Shown here: piece by piece, positions 1 to 8,528 of the stretch
How the letters are laid out: every line of letters starts with the position of its first letter
Position numbering within the stretch: the first letter of the stretch is position 1
Source: Robiginitalea sediminis
Lineage (GTDB): Bacteria > Bacteroidota > Bacteroidia > Flavobacteriales > Flavobacteriaceae
Assembly (NCBI RefSeq): GCF_002198115.1
Contig: NZ_NGNR01000001.1
Location: forward strand, 186,001 to 250,000
Direction of reading: 5' to 3'
Length of the DNA stretch: 64,000 nt
Made by a program: the position numbers and the translations under genes
The notes under the pieces: generated by a model
Told to the model about the DNA's origin: nothing
Databases searched by the model: none
The model's input: the letters and a program-made list of their open reading frames with translations, nothing else

Positions 1-1442
1 ACGTATTTTTTCCGGTTTTCGGAGTACGAGGCCCGCTGGTGCCAGAACCGGGCAATGGCCACCAAAACTTCCAGCCCCATTTCCGGGATGTAGGTATAGT
101 CCCCGGTAAAGCGATAGTAGTTGTAAATGGCAAAAGCGATGGCCCCGTTGCGGTGGATTTCCTCGAAGGTAATCTCCCATTCGTTGTGGCATTCCTCCCC
201 GTTCATGGTCACCATGGGGTACAGGGCTGCCCCGCCTGAGAAGCCGAGCTTCTCGGCATTCTCAATGGCCTTGTCCAGCTGGTTGTACCGGTACTTGAGC
301 AAATTCCGCGCCACGTGCTGGTTCTTGGTAGCCATGTAAAACGGGATGCAATAGGCTTCGGTATCCCAATAGGTACTGCCACCGTATTTCTCCCCGGTAA
401 ACCCTTTGGGCCCGATGTTCAGGCGGGAGTCCCGCCCGGTGTAGGTTTGGTTCAGGTGCAGGATATTGAACCGGATCCCCTGCTGGGCCTTCACATCTCC
501 TCCTATGGTGATGTCGCTCATTTCCCAGACCGCAGCCCAGGCATCGCGCTGCTCCTGAAGCAGGGTTTCAAAACCGGCCTTCAGGGCGGAATCCAGGTTG
601 GCATCCGCCGCAGCCTCGAGGTTATCCTTGGGGTGGTTCATGCCCGTAACATAACCTCCGTATTTAAAGAGTACAAGGGTTTGGCCCGCGGCCACCTGTT
701 GCGTATACCGGTACCCGGCACGCGTGGGGCCCTCCACCGCTTCGCCGCTTTGCCCAACGGCACTGCCGTCCAGCTCCAGGCGGGAATCCATGAAGGTACA
801 GGTGCGGAAATGGGTCTTAAGGGTGTGTGCCAGGATGTAGGCCCGGGACCCGGAGGTCCGTACCCCCGTGGTCTCCCAGAAGGGGTCGTCCCAGTTGGTA
901 TCCTGGTTGGTAATACCGCTGTCTATATACGGTTCCAGGGTGACTTCGGCCCCCTGGTCCAGCACCCGGATTTCGTAGCGGATGGCCCCGATTTCATCCC
1001 GTTTCATGGAGAGGAAACGGCGGGCGTTTACGGCCACGGTTTTCCCGTTTTCCATTACGGCGGTAAAGGAGCGCTGGTACCAGCCTTCCTTCATATTGAG
1101 TTCCCTCCGGAAATCCTTGACGGATTTGCAAGTATGCAGGTCGAGGGGGGTACCGTCCACGGATACGGAAATACCGATCCAGTTTGGGGCATTGAGCACT
1201 TTGGCGAAATATTCGGGATATCCGTTTTTCCACCAGCCCACCCGGGTTTTGTCCGGGTAATACACCCCTCCTATATAGCTGCCCTGAAAGGTTTCACCGC
1301 TGTAATCCTCTTCGAAGTTGGCCCGCTGGCCCATGGCCCCGTTGCCAATACTGAAAAGGCTTTCGGAAGATTCTACCCGGCCGGGCTCAAATCCTTCCTC
1401 AATGATAGACCACTCATTAGGTATGATATAATCCTGATTCAT
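1..1442 (-). CDS. Glycoside hydrolase family 65 disaccharide phosphorylase (maltose/kojibiose/trehalose phosphorylase type), C-terminus outside window
   Basis: About 480 N-terminal residues are visible, starting at the ATG at 1442; the rest lies beyond the left edge. GH65 enzymes split an alpha-glucosyl disaccharide with phosphate to give beta-glucose-1-phosphate and glucose. The N-terminal beta-sandwich (roughly residues 1-270) leads into the (alpha/alpha)6 barrel. The GH65 signature NGEECHNEWEITFEE, near residues 413-427, carries the family's general-acid glutamate. The next gene encodes beta-phosphoglucomutase, the partner that converts beta-glucose-1-phosphate to glucose-6-phosphate, and its stop lies only 20 bp upstream of this start, so the two are one operon. 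Maltose is the usual substrate in flavobacterial operons, but the sequence alone does not fix the disaccharide. Confidence 0.9.
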   Translation of the reverse strand, partial: MNQDYIIPNEWSIIEEGFEPGRVESSESLFSIGNGAMGQRANFEEDYSGETFQGSYIGGVYYPDKTRVGWWKNGYPEYFAKVLNAPNWIGISVSVDGTPLDLHTCKSVKDFRRELNMKEGWYQRSFTAVMENGKTVAVNARRFLSMKRDEIGAIRYEIRVLDQGAEVTLEPYIDSGITNQDTNWDDPFWETTGVRTSGSRAYILAHTLKTHFRTCTFMDSRLELDGSAVGQSGEAVEGPTRAGYRYTQQVAAGQTLVLFKYGGYVTGMNHPKDNLEAAADANLDSALKAGFETLLQEQRDAWAAVWEMSDITIGGDVKAQQGIRFNILHLNQTYTGRDSRLNIGPKGFTGEKYGGSTYWDTEAYCIPFYMATKNQHVARNLLKYRYNQLDKAIENAEKLGFSGGAALYPMVTMNGEECHNEWEITFEEIHRNGAIAFAIYNYYRFTGDYTYIPEMGLEVLVAIARFWHQRASYSENRKKY

Positions 1443-1462
1443 CTTTTGATGGTTTCTTGGGT

Positions 1463-2119
1463 TCAGGGACGCCCCTGGAGGAGTCCCGTAATAAAATCAC
1501 TATCAATTTCCGTAAAATCCCGGAAGACCCGGTCTGCCTCGGTAAGGACCTCCGGGTCCCCTATACCGATGCTGGTCATCCCGGCCGAGTTGGCTGCCGC
1601 GATACCGGCAAGGGCATCCTCGAAGACCACGCAGCTTGGGGCCGCTACCCCCAGGCGGGAGGCTGCAAGCTCAAAGACCTGCGGGTCCGGTTTGGCCCGG
1701 GTGGTATCGTGCCCGTCCACCACGGCGCTGAAGTATTCCGTAAGGCCCACCTTCTCCAGGATGGGCTTGGCATTCTTACTGGCAGAACCCAGGGCCATAG
1801 GCACCCCCCGGGAGCGCAGGAAATCCAGTACCCTGGGTACGTCCGGCAGAATTTCGGAGGCGTCCATTTTTGCAATGTACCCGAGGTAATCCTCGTTTTT
1901 CTCCACCAGCCAGCGGTCGAATTGCTCCTGAGACACGGTTAGCCCACCCATTTCCAGCAGGAGTTCCAGGCAGCGTTTGCGGCTTACACCCTTGAACTGC
2001 TCATTGTCCTCCTCTGTAAAAGGGATGTCCAAGTGGTCTGCCAGGTGTTTCCAGGCGTGGTAATGGTATTTGGCGGTATCGACGATAACGCCGTCGAGGT
2101 CGAATATGAATGCTTTCAT
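1463..2119 (-). CDS. pgmB: Beta-phosphoglucomutase, HAD superfamily
   Basis: A 218-residue protein that converts beta-glucose-1-phosphate to glucose-6-phosphate through a phospho-aspartate enzyme. HAD motif I is at the very N-terminus (FDLDGVIVDT, residues 4-13), with the nucleophile and general acid-base aspartates. Motif II is GSASKNA, motif III is the lysine of KPDPQVF, and motif IV is VFEDALAGI followed by the typical AAANSAGM. I chose the ATG at 2119 because it puts motif I at residue 4; the reading frame stays open further upstream, but that part has no HAD homology. It lies between the LacI-type regulator (87 bp upstream) and the GH65 phosphorylase, so it probably belongs to the same transcription unit. 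Confidence 0.92.
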   Translation of the reverse strand: MKAFIFDLDGVIVDTAKYHYHAWKHLADHLDIPFTEEDNEQFKGVSRKRCLELLLEMGGLTVSQEQFDRWLVEKNEDYLGYIAKMDASEILPDVPRVLDFLRSRGVPMALGSASKNAKPILEKVGLTEYFSAVVDGHDTTRAKPDPQVFELAASRLGVAAPSCVVFEDALAGIAAANSAGMTSIGIGDPEVLTEADRVFRDFTEIDSDFITGLLQGRP

Positions 2120-2206
2120 GTGTGTTGAGTCGCTTGCAAGCTGCTTCCAAATATAGATAAGGAAAATGACTTGTCCGGGTATCCTGTACAAGGATCTGCC
2201 CCGGGG

Positions 2207-3238
2207 TCAGGAGAGGACGGTGGATTCCCGCTCTATTAAGGCCGTGGGGATGATCCGGGTCTGGTAATTCCGTGCATCGTTCTCGTCGTATTCCATCTCA
2301 ACCTTGGATATGAGCAGCTCTGCAGCTGCCTGACCCATGAGTTCCCCCTGCTGGTCCACGGTAGTGAGGGACGGGGAACTGTAGCGGGAAAGCAAGCCAT
2401 CGGTAAAGCCCACAAAAGAAACATCCTGGGGGACCCGCCTGCCGAGTTGCTGGGCCAGCCGGATGGCCCGGACTGCAAAAATCTCATTAACACAAAGCAC
2501 GGCATCGAAATCCTGTTCCCGGAAAAACCGCAGGCTTGAGGACTCCTCCTCAAACTGGTAGGGAAGCCTCAGGATAAGTTCCTCCAGCACCGGCAGCCCA
2601 TGTGCCTCCAGGGCCTGCCGGTACCCCGCTTCCCGTTTGGCACTTACATTCAGGTAGGTTTCGGTGGTGAAAAGGGCGATGCGTTTGCGCCCGCTTCGGA
2701 TGAGCCGCTCTGTAGCCTCCATCGCGGCCCTGGAGTCATCTATAATGACCTTGTCGCACCGGATCTCGTCGGTGACGCGGTCGAAGAGTACCAGGGGGAT
2801 GCCCTGCTCGGTTACCTCCCGCAGATGGTTGAAATCGTTCCTGCGCTGGGTTTCGGCAGACAGCGCCATGATAAACCCGTCTATACTCCCGTTGGCCAGC
2901 ATCTCCATGTTGATGACCTCCTTGTCGAACGACTCGTCCGAAACACACACGATCACATTATACCCCTTGGCATTGGCATACTTCTCTATCCCCCGGAAGA
3001 CCGTCGTGAAGAAATGGTGCACAATGTCCGGGACAATGACGCCAATATTCTTGGTGCGCTTGTTTTTCAGGCTGATGGCAATGTTGTTGGGTTTGTAGTT
3101 GTAGAGCCTGGCAAAGGCCTGCACCTTGTCCTTGGTATCCTGGCTGATCTCTTCGCTGTTCTTGAGGGCCTTGGAAACAGTCGAAATGGAGACGTCCAGT
3201 TCCCGGGCAATATGCTTGAGGGTTATTTTGCGTTTCAC
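2207..3238 (-). CDS. LacI/GalR-family transcriptional regulator
   Basis: A 343-residue regulator. The N-terminal helix-turn-helix (residues 4-27) contains IARELDVSISTVSKAL, the LacI-family recognition unit, followed by the hinge helix (NNIAISLKNKRTKNIGVIVPD) and a periplasmic-binding-protein-like effector domain to the C-terminus. The gene is transcribed towards pgmB and GH65 and divergently from the SusC/SusD pair. It is therefore the natural regulator of both units, responding to a sugar or sugar phosphate. A LacI-type palindrome at 3478-3493 in the shared intergenic region supports this. Whether it represses or activates cannot be told from sequence; Bacteroidota LacI proteins are known to do either. 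Confidence 0.9.
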   Translation of the reverse strand: MKRKITLKHIARELDVSISTVSKALKNSEEISQDTKDKVQAFARLYNYKPNNIAISLKNKRTKNIGVIVPDIVHHFFTTVFRGIEKYANAKGYNVIVCVSDESFDKEVINMEMLANGSIDGFIMALSAETQRRNDFNHLREVTEQGIPLVLFDRVTDEIRCDKVIIDDSRAAMEATERLIRSGRKRIALFTTETYLNVSAKREAGYRQALEAHGLPVLEELILRLPYQFEEESSSLRFFREQDFDAVLCVNEIFAVRAIRLAQQLGRRVPQDVSFVGFTDGLLSRYSSPSLTTVDQQGELMGQAAAELLISKVEMEYDENDARNYQTRIIPTALIERESTVLS

Positions 3239-3352
3239 AGCTGTCGGTTGCGGTTTTCGACCATGAAAGTACGCAATATTCCCGTGGGGGAAAACAGCAT
3301 CAAACCATAATAAATACAGGTTATTAACAATGTTTTGGCAAATTTTGCTAAA

Positions 3353-3383
3353 TTGCCGGACGAATAAAAAAAAGCTATATTTG
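3353..3383 (+). promoter_or_regulatory. Candidate Bacteroidota -33/-7 promoter for SusC
   Basis: TTG at 3353-3355, a 20-bp spacer, then TATATTTG at 3376-3383, a full match to the TANNTTTG -7 element with consensus spacing. It would give a leader of nearly 200 nt that includes the LacI-type palindrome. A second weaker box (TACTTTG, about 3527-3533) would instead start transcription downstream of the palindrome. Confidence 0.4.
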
Positions 3384-3477
3384 ATTCGCTATTGGCAAAT
3401 TCCACCCCTCCGTAATACCGATTGGCTAATTTAGCGAGGTACAAATTATCAGATCAGCATTATCCAAAGTTATTAAC

Positions 3478-3493
3478 ACGAAACCGTTTTCGT
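3478..3493. promoter_or_regulatory. Candidate LacI-family operator
   Basis: The 16-bp sequence ACGAAACCGTTTTCGT is palindromic at 7 of 8 base pairs and has a central CpG, the hallmark of LacI-family operators. It lies 95 bp upstream of the SusC start and about 240 bp upstream of the divergent LacI-type gene. Binding by the adjacent regulator is inferred, not shown. Confidence 0.5.
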
Positions 3494-3587
3494 AAGGCCG
3501 CAGGTGCCGTAGAATAGGATATTAACCTTTTTTTTACATACTTTGACCCCTTGAATTAAATTAACTAAACTCAAAAATTAACTATCT

Positions 3588-6500
3588 ATGAAGATTACGC
3601 TACTGAAGGGCTTGTTGCTTGTCGGCGCATTTTTATGCTTCGGACTGGTGCAGGCGCAAGATGTATCAGGTACTGTTTCTGATGCAAACGGTCCGCTTCC
3701 GGGAGCCAGTGTGGTCGTTAAAGGAACCACCACGGGTACCCAGACGGATTTCGACGGTAATTATACGCTGTCGGGCGTACCCTCCGATGGAGTGCTGGTA
3801 TTCAGTTATATCGGTTATTCCACCCAGGAAATTGCCGTTAACGGGCAGTCCACTATTAACGTAACCCTGACGGAAGATGCCACGGCACTCGATGAAGTTG
3901 TGATCATCGGTTACGGTCAGACTACTGTTAAGGATGCGACAGGTTCGGTAACCGCAGTAACCTCCGACGACTTCAACGGCGGTGTCATCGCTTCCCCGGA
4001 ACAACTGATCCAGGGTAAGACAGCCGGTGTTAACATCCAGCAAACCAGTGGTGAGCCGGGTGCCGGGATCCAGGTAAACATCCGGGGTTCCAACTCTGTC
4101 CGCGGTAACAACAGCCCGCTGTTCGTAGTGGATGGGGTGCCGCTGTTCGGCCAGAACACCGATGCCTCCGGAGATACCGGACAGGGTGGAAGCGAAGTGG
4201 GTAACCCCCTTAACTTCCTTAACCCCAATGACATCGAAAGCATCTCTATCCTGAAAGATGCCTCTGCTACCGCTATCTACGGTTCACGGGGTGCCAACGG
4301 TGTTATCATCATTACTACCAAGAGCGGCCGCGGAGCCAGCGGCGGGCAGATCGAGTGGTCTTCCAGCCTGAGCATCTCCACCCCCGTTCGCAAGTACGAC
4401 CTGCTGGATGCCGACGGCTTCCTTCAGGCAGTTAGCGATTACGGCGGAAACCCGAACAACGTAAACTTCGGAGCCAACACAGACTGGCAGGAAGTAGTAC
4501 TGCGTACAGCCGCCTCCTCCAACCACAACATCGCCTACAGCCGCAACTACGGCTCCGGGAACGTCCGGGCCACTTTCGGTTACCAGAAGCAATTCGGTGT
4601 GGTTGAGAAGTCAGAATTTGAGCGGATTACCGGGCGCCTCAACCTGAACCAGCGCCTGCTGGATGACAAACTCATCCTGGGTCTTCAGGCTTCCGTAGGT
4701 CGCGTTAACCGGGAGCAGCCGCCTCTGGCTGCAGGAGCCGGATTCCGGGGTGACATCCTCGGTGCCGCCTACTCCGCCAACCCGACCTGGCCTTCCAACG
4801 CCGGCTTCGACGATGGTGGTGGGCAAATCCAGCCCGCCAACTACCTGAATGAAACTCAGAACCGCACCAACACCAACCGGTTCCTGATCAACGGTTCTGC
4901 CGAGTACAAGTTTACCCCGGAATTCTCCGCCAAGGTAAACCTGGGCTACGACCAGTCCGAAAGTGAGAACACTTCCGTACTGTCTACCAAACTCCAGAAC
5001 TTCACCGGTATTGAAGGAAACGGTTTCGGTACCTACAATACCCTGGACCGGGAAAACAAAACCCTTGAAGCTACCTTAAACTACGTTAAGGAATTCGAGA
5101 ACTCCAACCTCGACCTGCTCGTGGGTTATGCCTTCCAGGATTTCCGCACCTCCGGCCGCAACGCTGCCGGACGCGGGTTTGGTACTTCCGACCTGAACGA
5201 AATGGGCGATGACCTGCGCAACACCATCAACGCTGCCGCAGCCACCATCGACGGGTCTTACCAACAGTTCTACTACGGGACCAATACCTCCGGGCTGGTG
5301 GTTAACCGCCTCTTCCCGTCTGTTGTGGCCGGGGAAACCCAGTCCTTTCAGTTCCTCCGCGGCGTCCGCGCTGCGGTTGCCGATGTCTTCGACAACACCG
5401 ATGAGCTGCAATCGTTCTTCGGGCGTGTGAACTACAGCATTGCCGGCAAGTACCTCTTTACCGGTACCATGCGGGCAGACGGTTCTTCCCGTTTCGGTCC
5501 TGATAACCAATACGGGTACTTCCCCTCAGGAGCCTTCGCCTGGCAGATTGCCGAGGAGGATTTCATCGGGGAGAATGTCTCCACCCTGAAACTCCGTCTG
5601 AGTGCCGGTATCACCGGTAACCAGGATGGCCTTGGGTACGGAAACTTCGTAGCCCGCCAGCGTTTTGCCGGCCTGGGCATCAACAACGACAACACGGTTA
5701 ACCAAAACGGTCTTTCCATTGTTGCCACCGACGTTCCCGACCTGAAATGGGAATCTACCATCAACTTCAACGCCGGTCTCGATTTCGGGTTCAACCTGGA
5801 TCGTTTCAGCGGTAGTATTGATGTATACCGGAACGAAACCCAGGATGTACTGCTGCAAACGCCGCCGGCCGCGCCTTCTACCAACCCCTTCCAGTTTGGT
5901 AACGTGGACGCCAGCATCATCAACCAGGGTGTGGAACTCGCGTTGAACTACGACTTCGTACAAACCGAAGACGCCACGTTCTCCGCTTCCTTCAACATTG
6001 CCTACAACCAGAACGAGATCCAGGATTTCGCCGGCGCCATCAACACTGGTGAGATTGCAGGTCCCGGTCTTTCCGGAGCCTTTGCCCAGCGTTTCGAGGC
6101 GGGTCAGTCCCTGTTCTCCTACTACATGGCAGAGTTCCTTGGCTTCGACGCCAATGGAAACCCCCAGTACGAGGATGTTGACGGCAACGGTATCGGCGAT
6201 CCGGATTCCGACAAGAAATTCGTCGGAGAGGATGCCCTTCCGGATGTAACTACCGGTCTCAGCCTGAATTTCAACTACAAGAACTGGGATATGAGTGCCT
6301 TCTTCAGCGGGCAGTTCGGCTTCTCCGTTTACAACAACACGGCTAACTCCTTCTTCAACGCCGGCCAGATCGTTACCGCCCGTAACGTGACTGTCGACGC
6401 TGCCAACGCTGGCGAGAACGGAGGTGCTTCCACTGCGGTATCTACACGTTTCCTTGAAAAAGGAGATTTTGTACGGTTCCAGAACGCAACCATTGGCTAC

Positions 6501-6713
6501 AACGTGCCTCTTACTGGAGACGGGACGTTCAAGAGCCTGAGGTTCTCCCTTACCGGTCAGAACCTGCTGCTGATCACCGATTACAGCGGTATCGATCCTG
6601 AAGTTACCGTACCTACCGGTACGCTTGGTTCAGGAGTACCGACCCGGGGTATCGACTGGGCCGCGTTCCCGAACCCGCTTACTGTAACCTTTGGAATTAA
6701 CGCCACCTTTTAA
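3588..6713 (+). CDS. SusC-like TonB-dependent outer-membrane transporter
   Basis: A 1,041-residue SusC-type importer. It has a signal peptide (residues 1-23, ending VQAQ), an N-terminal carboxypeptidase-regulatory-like beta-sandwich (about 25-100) with the typical PLPGASVVVKGT pattern, a TonB plug (about 110-225, including the SusC-family SISILKDASATAIYGSRGANGV stretch), and a long beta-barrel ending in a hydrophobic strand with a C-terminal Phe. It would move a substrate captured by the SusD partner 18 bp downstream across the outer membrane using TonB energy. No SusE/SusF or GH13 gene follows, unlike classical starch loci, so the ligand is uncertain. The divergent LacI/pgmB/GH65 block argues for an alpha-glucoside, whereas the FG-GAP cassette downstream argues for something else. 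Confidence 0.95.
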   Translation: MKITLLKGLLLVGAFLCFGLVQAQDVSGTVSDANGPLPGASVVVKGTTTGTQTDFDGNYTLSGVPSDGVLVFSYIGYSTQEIAVNGQSTINVTLTEDATALDEVVIIGYGQTTVKDATGSVTAVTSDDFNGGVIASPEQLIQGKTAGVNIQQTSGEPGAGIQVNIRGSNSVRGNNSPLFVVDGVPLFGQNTDASGDTGQGGSEVGNPLNFLNPNDIESISILKDASATAIYGSRGANGVIIITTKSGRGASGGQIEWSSSLSISTPVRKYDLLDADGFLQAVSDYGGNPNNVNFGANTDWQEVVLRTAASSNHNIAYSRNYGSGNVRATFGYQKQFGVVEKSEFERITGRLNLNQRLLDDKLILGLQASVGRVNREQPPLAAGAGFRGDILGAAYSANPTWPSNAGFDDGGGQIQPANYLNETQNRTNTNRFLINGSAEYKFTPEFSAKVNLGYDQSESENTSVLSTKLQNFTGIEGNGFGTYNTLDRENKTLEATLNYVKEFENSNLDLLVGYAFQDFRTSGRNAAGRGFGTSDLNEMGDDLRNTINAAAATIDGSYQQFYYGTNTSGLVVNRLFPSVVAGETQSFQFLRGVRAAVADVFDNTDELQSFFGRVNYSIAGKYLFTGTMRADGSSRFGPDNQYGYFPSGAFAWQIAEEDFIGENVSTLKLRLSAGITGNQDGLGYGNFVARQRFAGLGINNDNTVNQNGLSIVATDVPDLKWESTINFNAGLDFGFNLDRFSGSIDVYRNETQDVLLQTPPAAPSTNPFQFGNVDASIINQGVELALNYDFVQTEDATFSASFNIAYNQNEIQDFAGAINTGEIAGPGLSGAFAQRFEAGQSLFSYYMAEFLGFDANGNPQYEDVDGNGIGDPDSDKKFVGEDALPDVTTGLSLNFNYKNWDMSAFFSGQFGFSVYNNTANSFFNAGQIVTARNVTVDAANAGENGGASTAVSTRFLEKGDFVRFQNATIGYNVPLTGDGTFKSLRFSLTGQNLLLITDYSGIDPEVTVPTGTLGSGVPTRGIDWAAFPNPLTVTFGINATF

Positions 6714-6731
6714 TTAAAAAAATTGTCTATC

Positions 6732-8354
6732 ATGAAAAGATATCTGAAGTATTTTTCTTTATCTCTGTTGGCGGTATTCGCCCTCGGTTCCTGTACAGAC
6801 CTGGAAATCGAGGAAACGGATTCCTTCATCAGCGAAGGGTTCCAGGGTCTTGAAGACCCCACCTCTGCGCTGAACCAGCTCTATAACCAGGTAGGAGGCC
6901 AGCTTGGCGACCAGGCCAACACCTACGCCCTTACCACCGTTACCACAGACGAACAGCTCATCCCTACCCGGGGTGCAGACTGGGGGGATAACGGACGTTG
7001 GAGGAAACTCCACCAGCACGAGTGGGGCTTTGAGGAAACTGACATCCTCACCCCCTTCGACCAGTGGAACGCTAACCAGCTCCTCGCATCCCAGATCCTG
7101 GATGACCGTACCGGAGCCCCGGCCGATGTAGCTGCCCAAGCCCGCTTCCTGCGCGCCTGGTCTATGTTCATCATCCTGGATTTCTACGGACAGGTTCCTT
7201 TCCGCGACACCCAGCTCTCTTCCTCAGAACTGCCTTCTGTCCTGACAGGAGCAGAAGCTGTTAGCTTTATCCTTGCCGACCTGGATGCAGCCATCTCCGG
7301 ACTGCCTGCCGTTCAGGCCGGAACCGGCGACCTGAGCAGGGCTTCCAAAGCCGCTGCCCGGATGCTGAAGGCTAAAGTGCTGCTGAACCGCCACATCTAC
7401 GAGAACCAACTCACTGGTGGAGGCGGGTCTCCCGCAGCCGGCGATATGCAGGAAGTAATCAGCCTGGTAGATCAGATTGCCGCCGATGGCTACGCCCTGC
7501 AAAGCGGCTACTTCGAAATCTTCGAAAACAGCGCTGACAGCGAAACCATCTGGTTCATCAACTCCGGTAACACCGGTAACCGTATCTTCAACGGGTTGCA
7601 CTACAACTCTACCGGTCTCGGTGGAGGAGGGTGGAACGGCTTCAGCACCCTTGCTGAGTTCTACGACCTCTTTGAAGGCGATGCCAACCAGAACCGTTTT
7701 GCCACAGACCTGGAAAGCGCCCAGATCGATGGGCAGGAAGAGCGTCGTGGTGGCGTTCCTCAGGAAGGTGTTCCCTTCTCAGGTGCCGCCAATACCTCCG
7801 ACAATGGCGGGTATGAGGATGGCTCCAACGTAGGACTTGGTTTCCTCGTAGGCCAGCAGTATGCCCTTAACGGGACTGCCCTGGAAGATCGTCAGGGACA
7901 GCCCCTGGTATTCTCCCGGGAGTTTGTTGACGGAGATGGTAACGCCAGCCTGATTAACAACGACGAGAAAACCGGTATCCGGGTAATGAAATACAGCCCC
8001 CGTTTCGGAGGAGGTTTCACTAACCACGTACTGGTTATGCGCTATGCCGACGCTCACCTGATGAAGGCAGAGGCCATGATGCGCAGCGGTGGCGACCCCA
8101 CTGCCATGGTAAACGAACTGCGTGTACTTCGCGGTGCTGCCCCTCTGGGTACCGTTACCGAGTCTGAGCTTCTGGACGAAAGAGGTCGTGAGCTCTACAC
8201 CGAAGGCTGGAGGCGTAACGATATGATTCGTTTCGGCCAATACCTGCGCAACTGGGAATTCAAGGCGGATACAGACCCCAAGCGTCTGCTCTTCCCCATC
8301 CCGCTGCCGCAGCTTCTGGCTAACCCGAACCTGGTTCAGAACCCGGGGTATTAA
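6732..8354 (+). CDS. SusD/RagB-like surface lipoprotein
   Basis: A 540-residue partner of the SusC protein upstream. The ATG at 6732 gives a lipoprotein signal ending LGSC, so mature Cys is residue 20. A TTG nine bases upstream is open but unnecessary. The body shows the SusD tetratricopeptide-like fold: ALNQLYNQVGGQ near the N-terminus, ARFLRAWSMFIILDFYGQVPF (about 137-157) and the C-terminal LLDERGRELYTEGWRRNDMIRFGQ pattern common to SusD/RagB. It should sit on the cell surface as the lid of the SusC barrel and bind the ligand. The protein is unusually Gly-rich around residues 225-310. A strong terminator follows 17 bp after the stop, so the SusCD unit is probably a separate transcript. Confidence 0.93.
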   Translation: MKRYLKYFSLSLLAVFALGSCTDLEIEETDSFISEGFQGLEDPTSALNQLYNQVGGQLGDQANTYALTTVTTDEQLIPTRGADWGDNGRWRKLHQHEWGFEETDILTPFDQWNANQLLASQILDDRTGAPADVAAQARFLRAWSMFIILDFYGQVPFRDTQLSSSELPSVLTGAEAVSFILADLDAAISGLPAVQAGTGDLSRASKAAARMLKAKVLLNRHIYENQLTGGGGSPAAGDMQEVISLVDQIAADGYALQSGYFEIFENSADSETIWFINSGNTGNRIFNGLHYNSTGLGGGGWNGFSTLAEFYDLFEGDANQNRFATDLESAQIDGQEERRGGVPQEGVPFSGAANTSDNGGYEDGSNVGLGFLVGQQYALNGTALEDRQGQPLVFSREFVDGDGNASLINNDEKTGIRVMKYSPRFGGGFTNHVLVMRYADAHLMKAEAMMRSGGDPTAMVNELRVLRGAAPLGTVTESELLDERGRELYTEGWRRNDMIRFGQYLRNWEFKADTDPKRLLFPIPLPQLLANPNLVQNPGY

Positions 8355-8371
8355 TCCCGATAGCCATACAG

Positions 8372-8400
8372 AAAAGGCCGCCCTGAGGCGGCCTTTTTTT
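8372..8400 (+). terminator. Rho-independent terminator after SusD
   Basis: An 11-bp perfect stem: AAAAGGCCGCC (8372-8382) pairs with GGCGGCCTTTT (8387-8397) around a CTGA loop, followed by further T residues. It separates the SusCD unit from the FG-GAP cassette. Confidence 0.9.
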
Positions 8401-8501
8401 ATACGCGGAATCCAAAAACTAATAAAAGATTAACAAGGGTAAAAGGATCGATAAAAGCCTGTGTTGTCGCCAGTAAACACGGGGCATTTCCCCTGATAAT
8501 C

Positions 8502-8512
8502 GCTAATTTAGC
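8502..8512 (+). promoter_or_regulatory. GCTAATTTAGC element upstream of the FG-GAP cassette
   Basis: An 11-bp inverted repeat (5-bp arms, one central base) ending 16 bp before the start codon at 8529. The identical sequence occurs upstream of SusC at 3425-3435. It contains TAATTTAG, one base away from the TANNTTTG -7 consensus, so it may be a -7 box rather than a protein-binding site. I see no TTG at proper -33 spacing. Confidence 0.35.
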
Positions 8513-8528
8513 AGCCCTTGAATTAGCT

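Larger units (their letters stand above)
3239..3587. promoter_or_regulatory. Divergent regulatory region between the LacI-type gene and SusC
   Basis: This 349-bp gap has no plausible gene and is clearly more AT-rich than its surroundings. It holds a candidate -33/-7 promoter (3353-3383), a LacI-type palindrome (3478-3493) and two small inverted repeats with one-base centres, GCAAATTTTGC (3338-3348) and GCTAATTTAGC (3425-3435). TTGGCAAAT also occurs twice (3336-3343 region and 3392-3400). A second near-consensus -7 (TACTTTG) lies about 40 bp before the SusC ATG. I see no Shine-Dalgarno sequence before SusC, as is usual in this phylum. Confidence 0.6.

Noticed and set aside
315-1889. Long open frame on the plus strand opposite the GH65 and pgmB genes
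   Set aside because: It is antisense to well-conserved genes, has no start context and gives a low-complexity, Gly/Pro/Val-rich translation typical of high-GC shadow frames.
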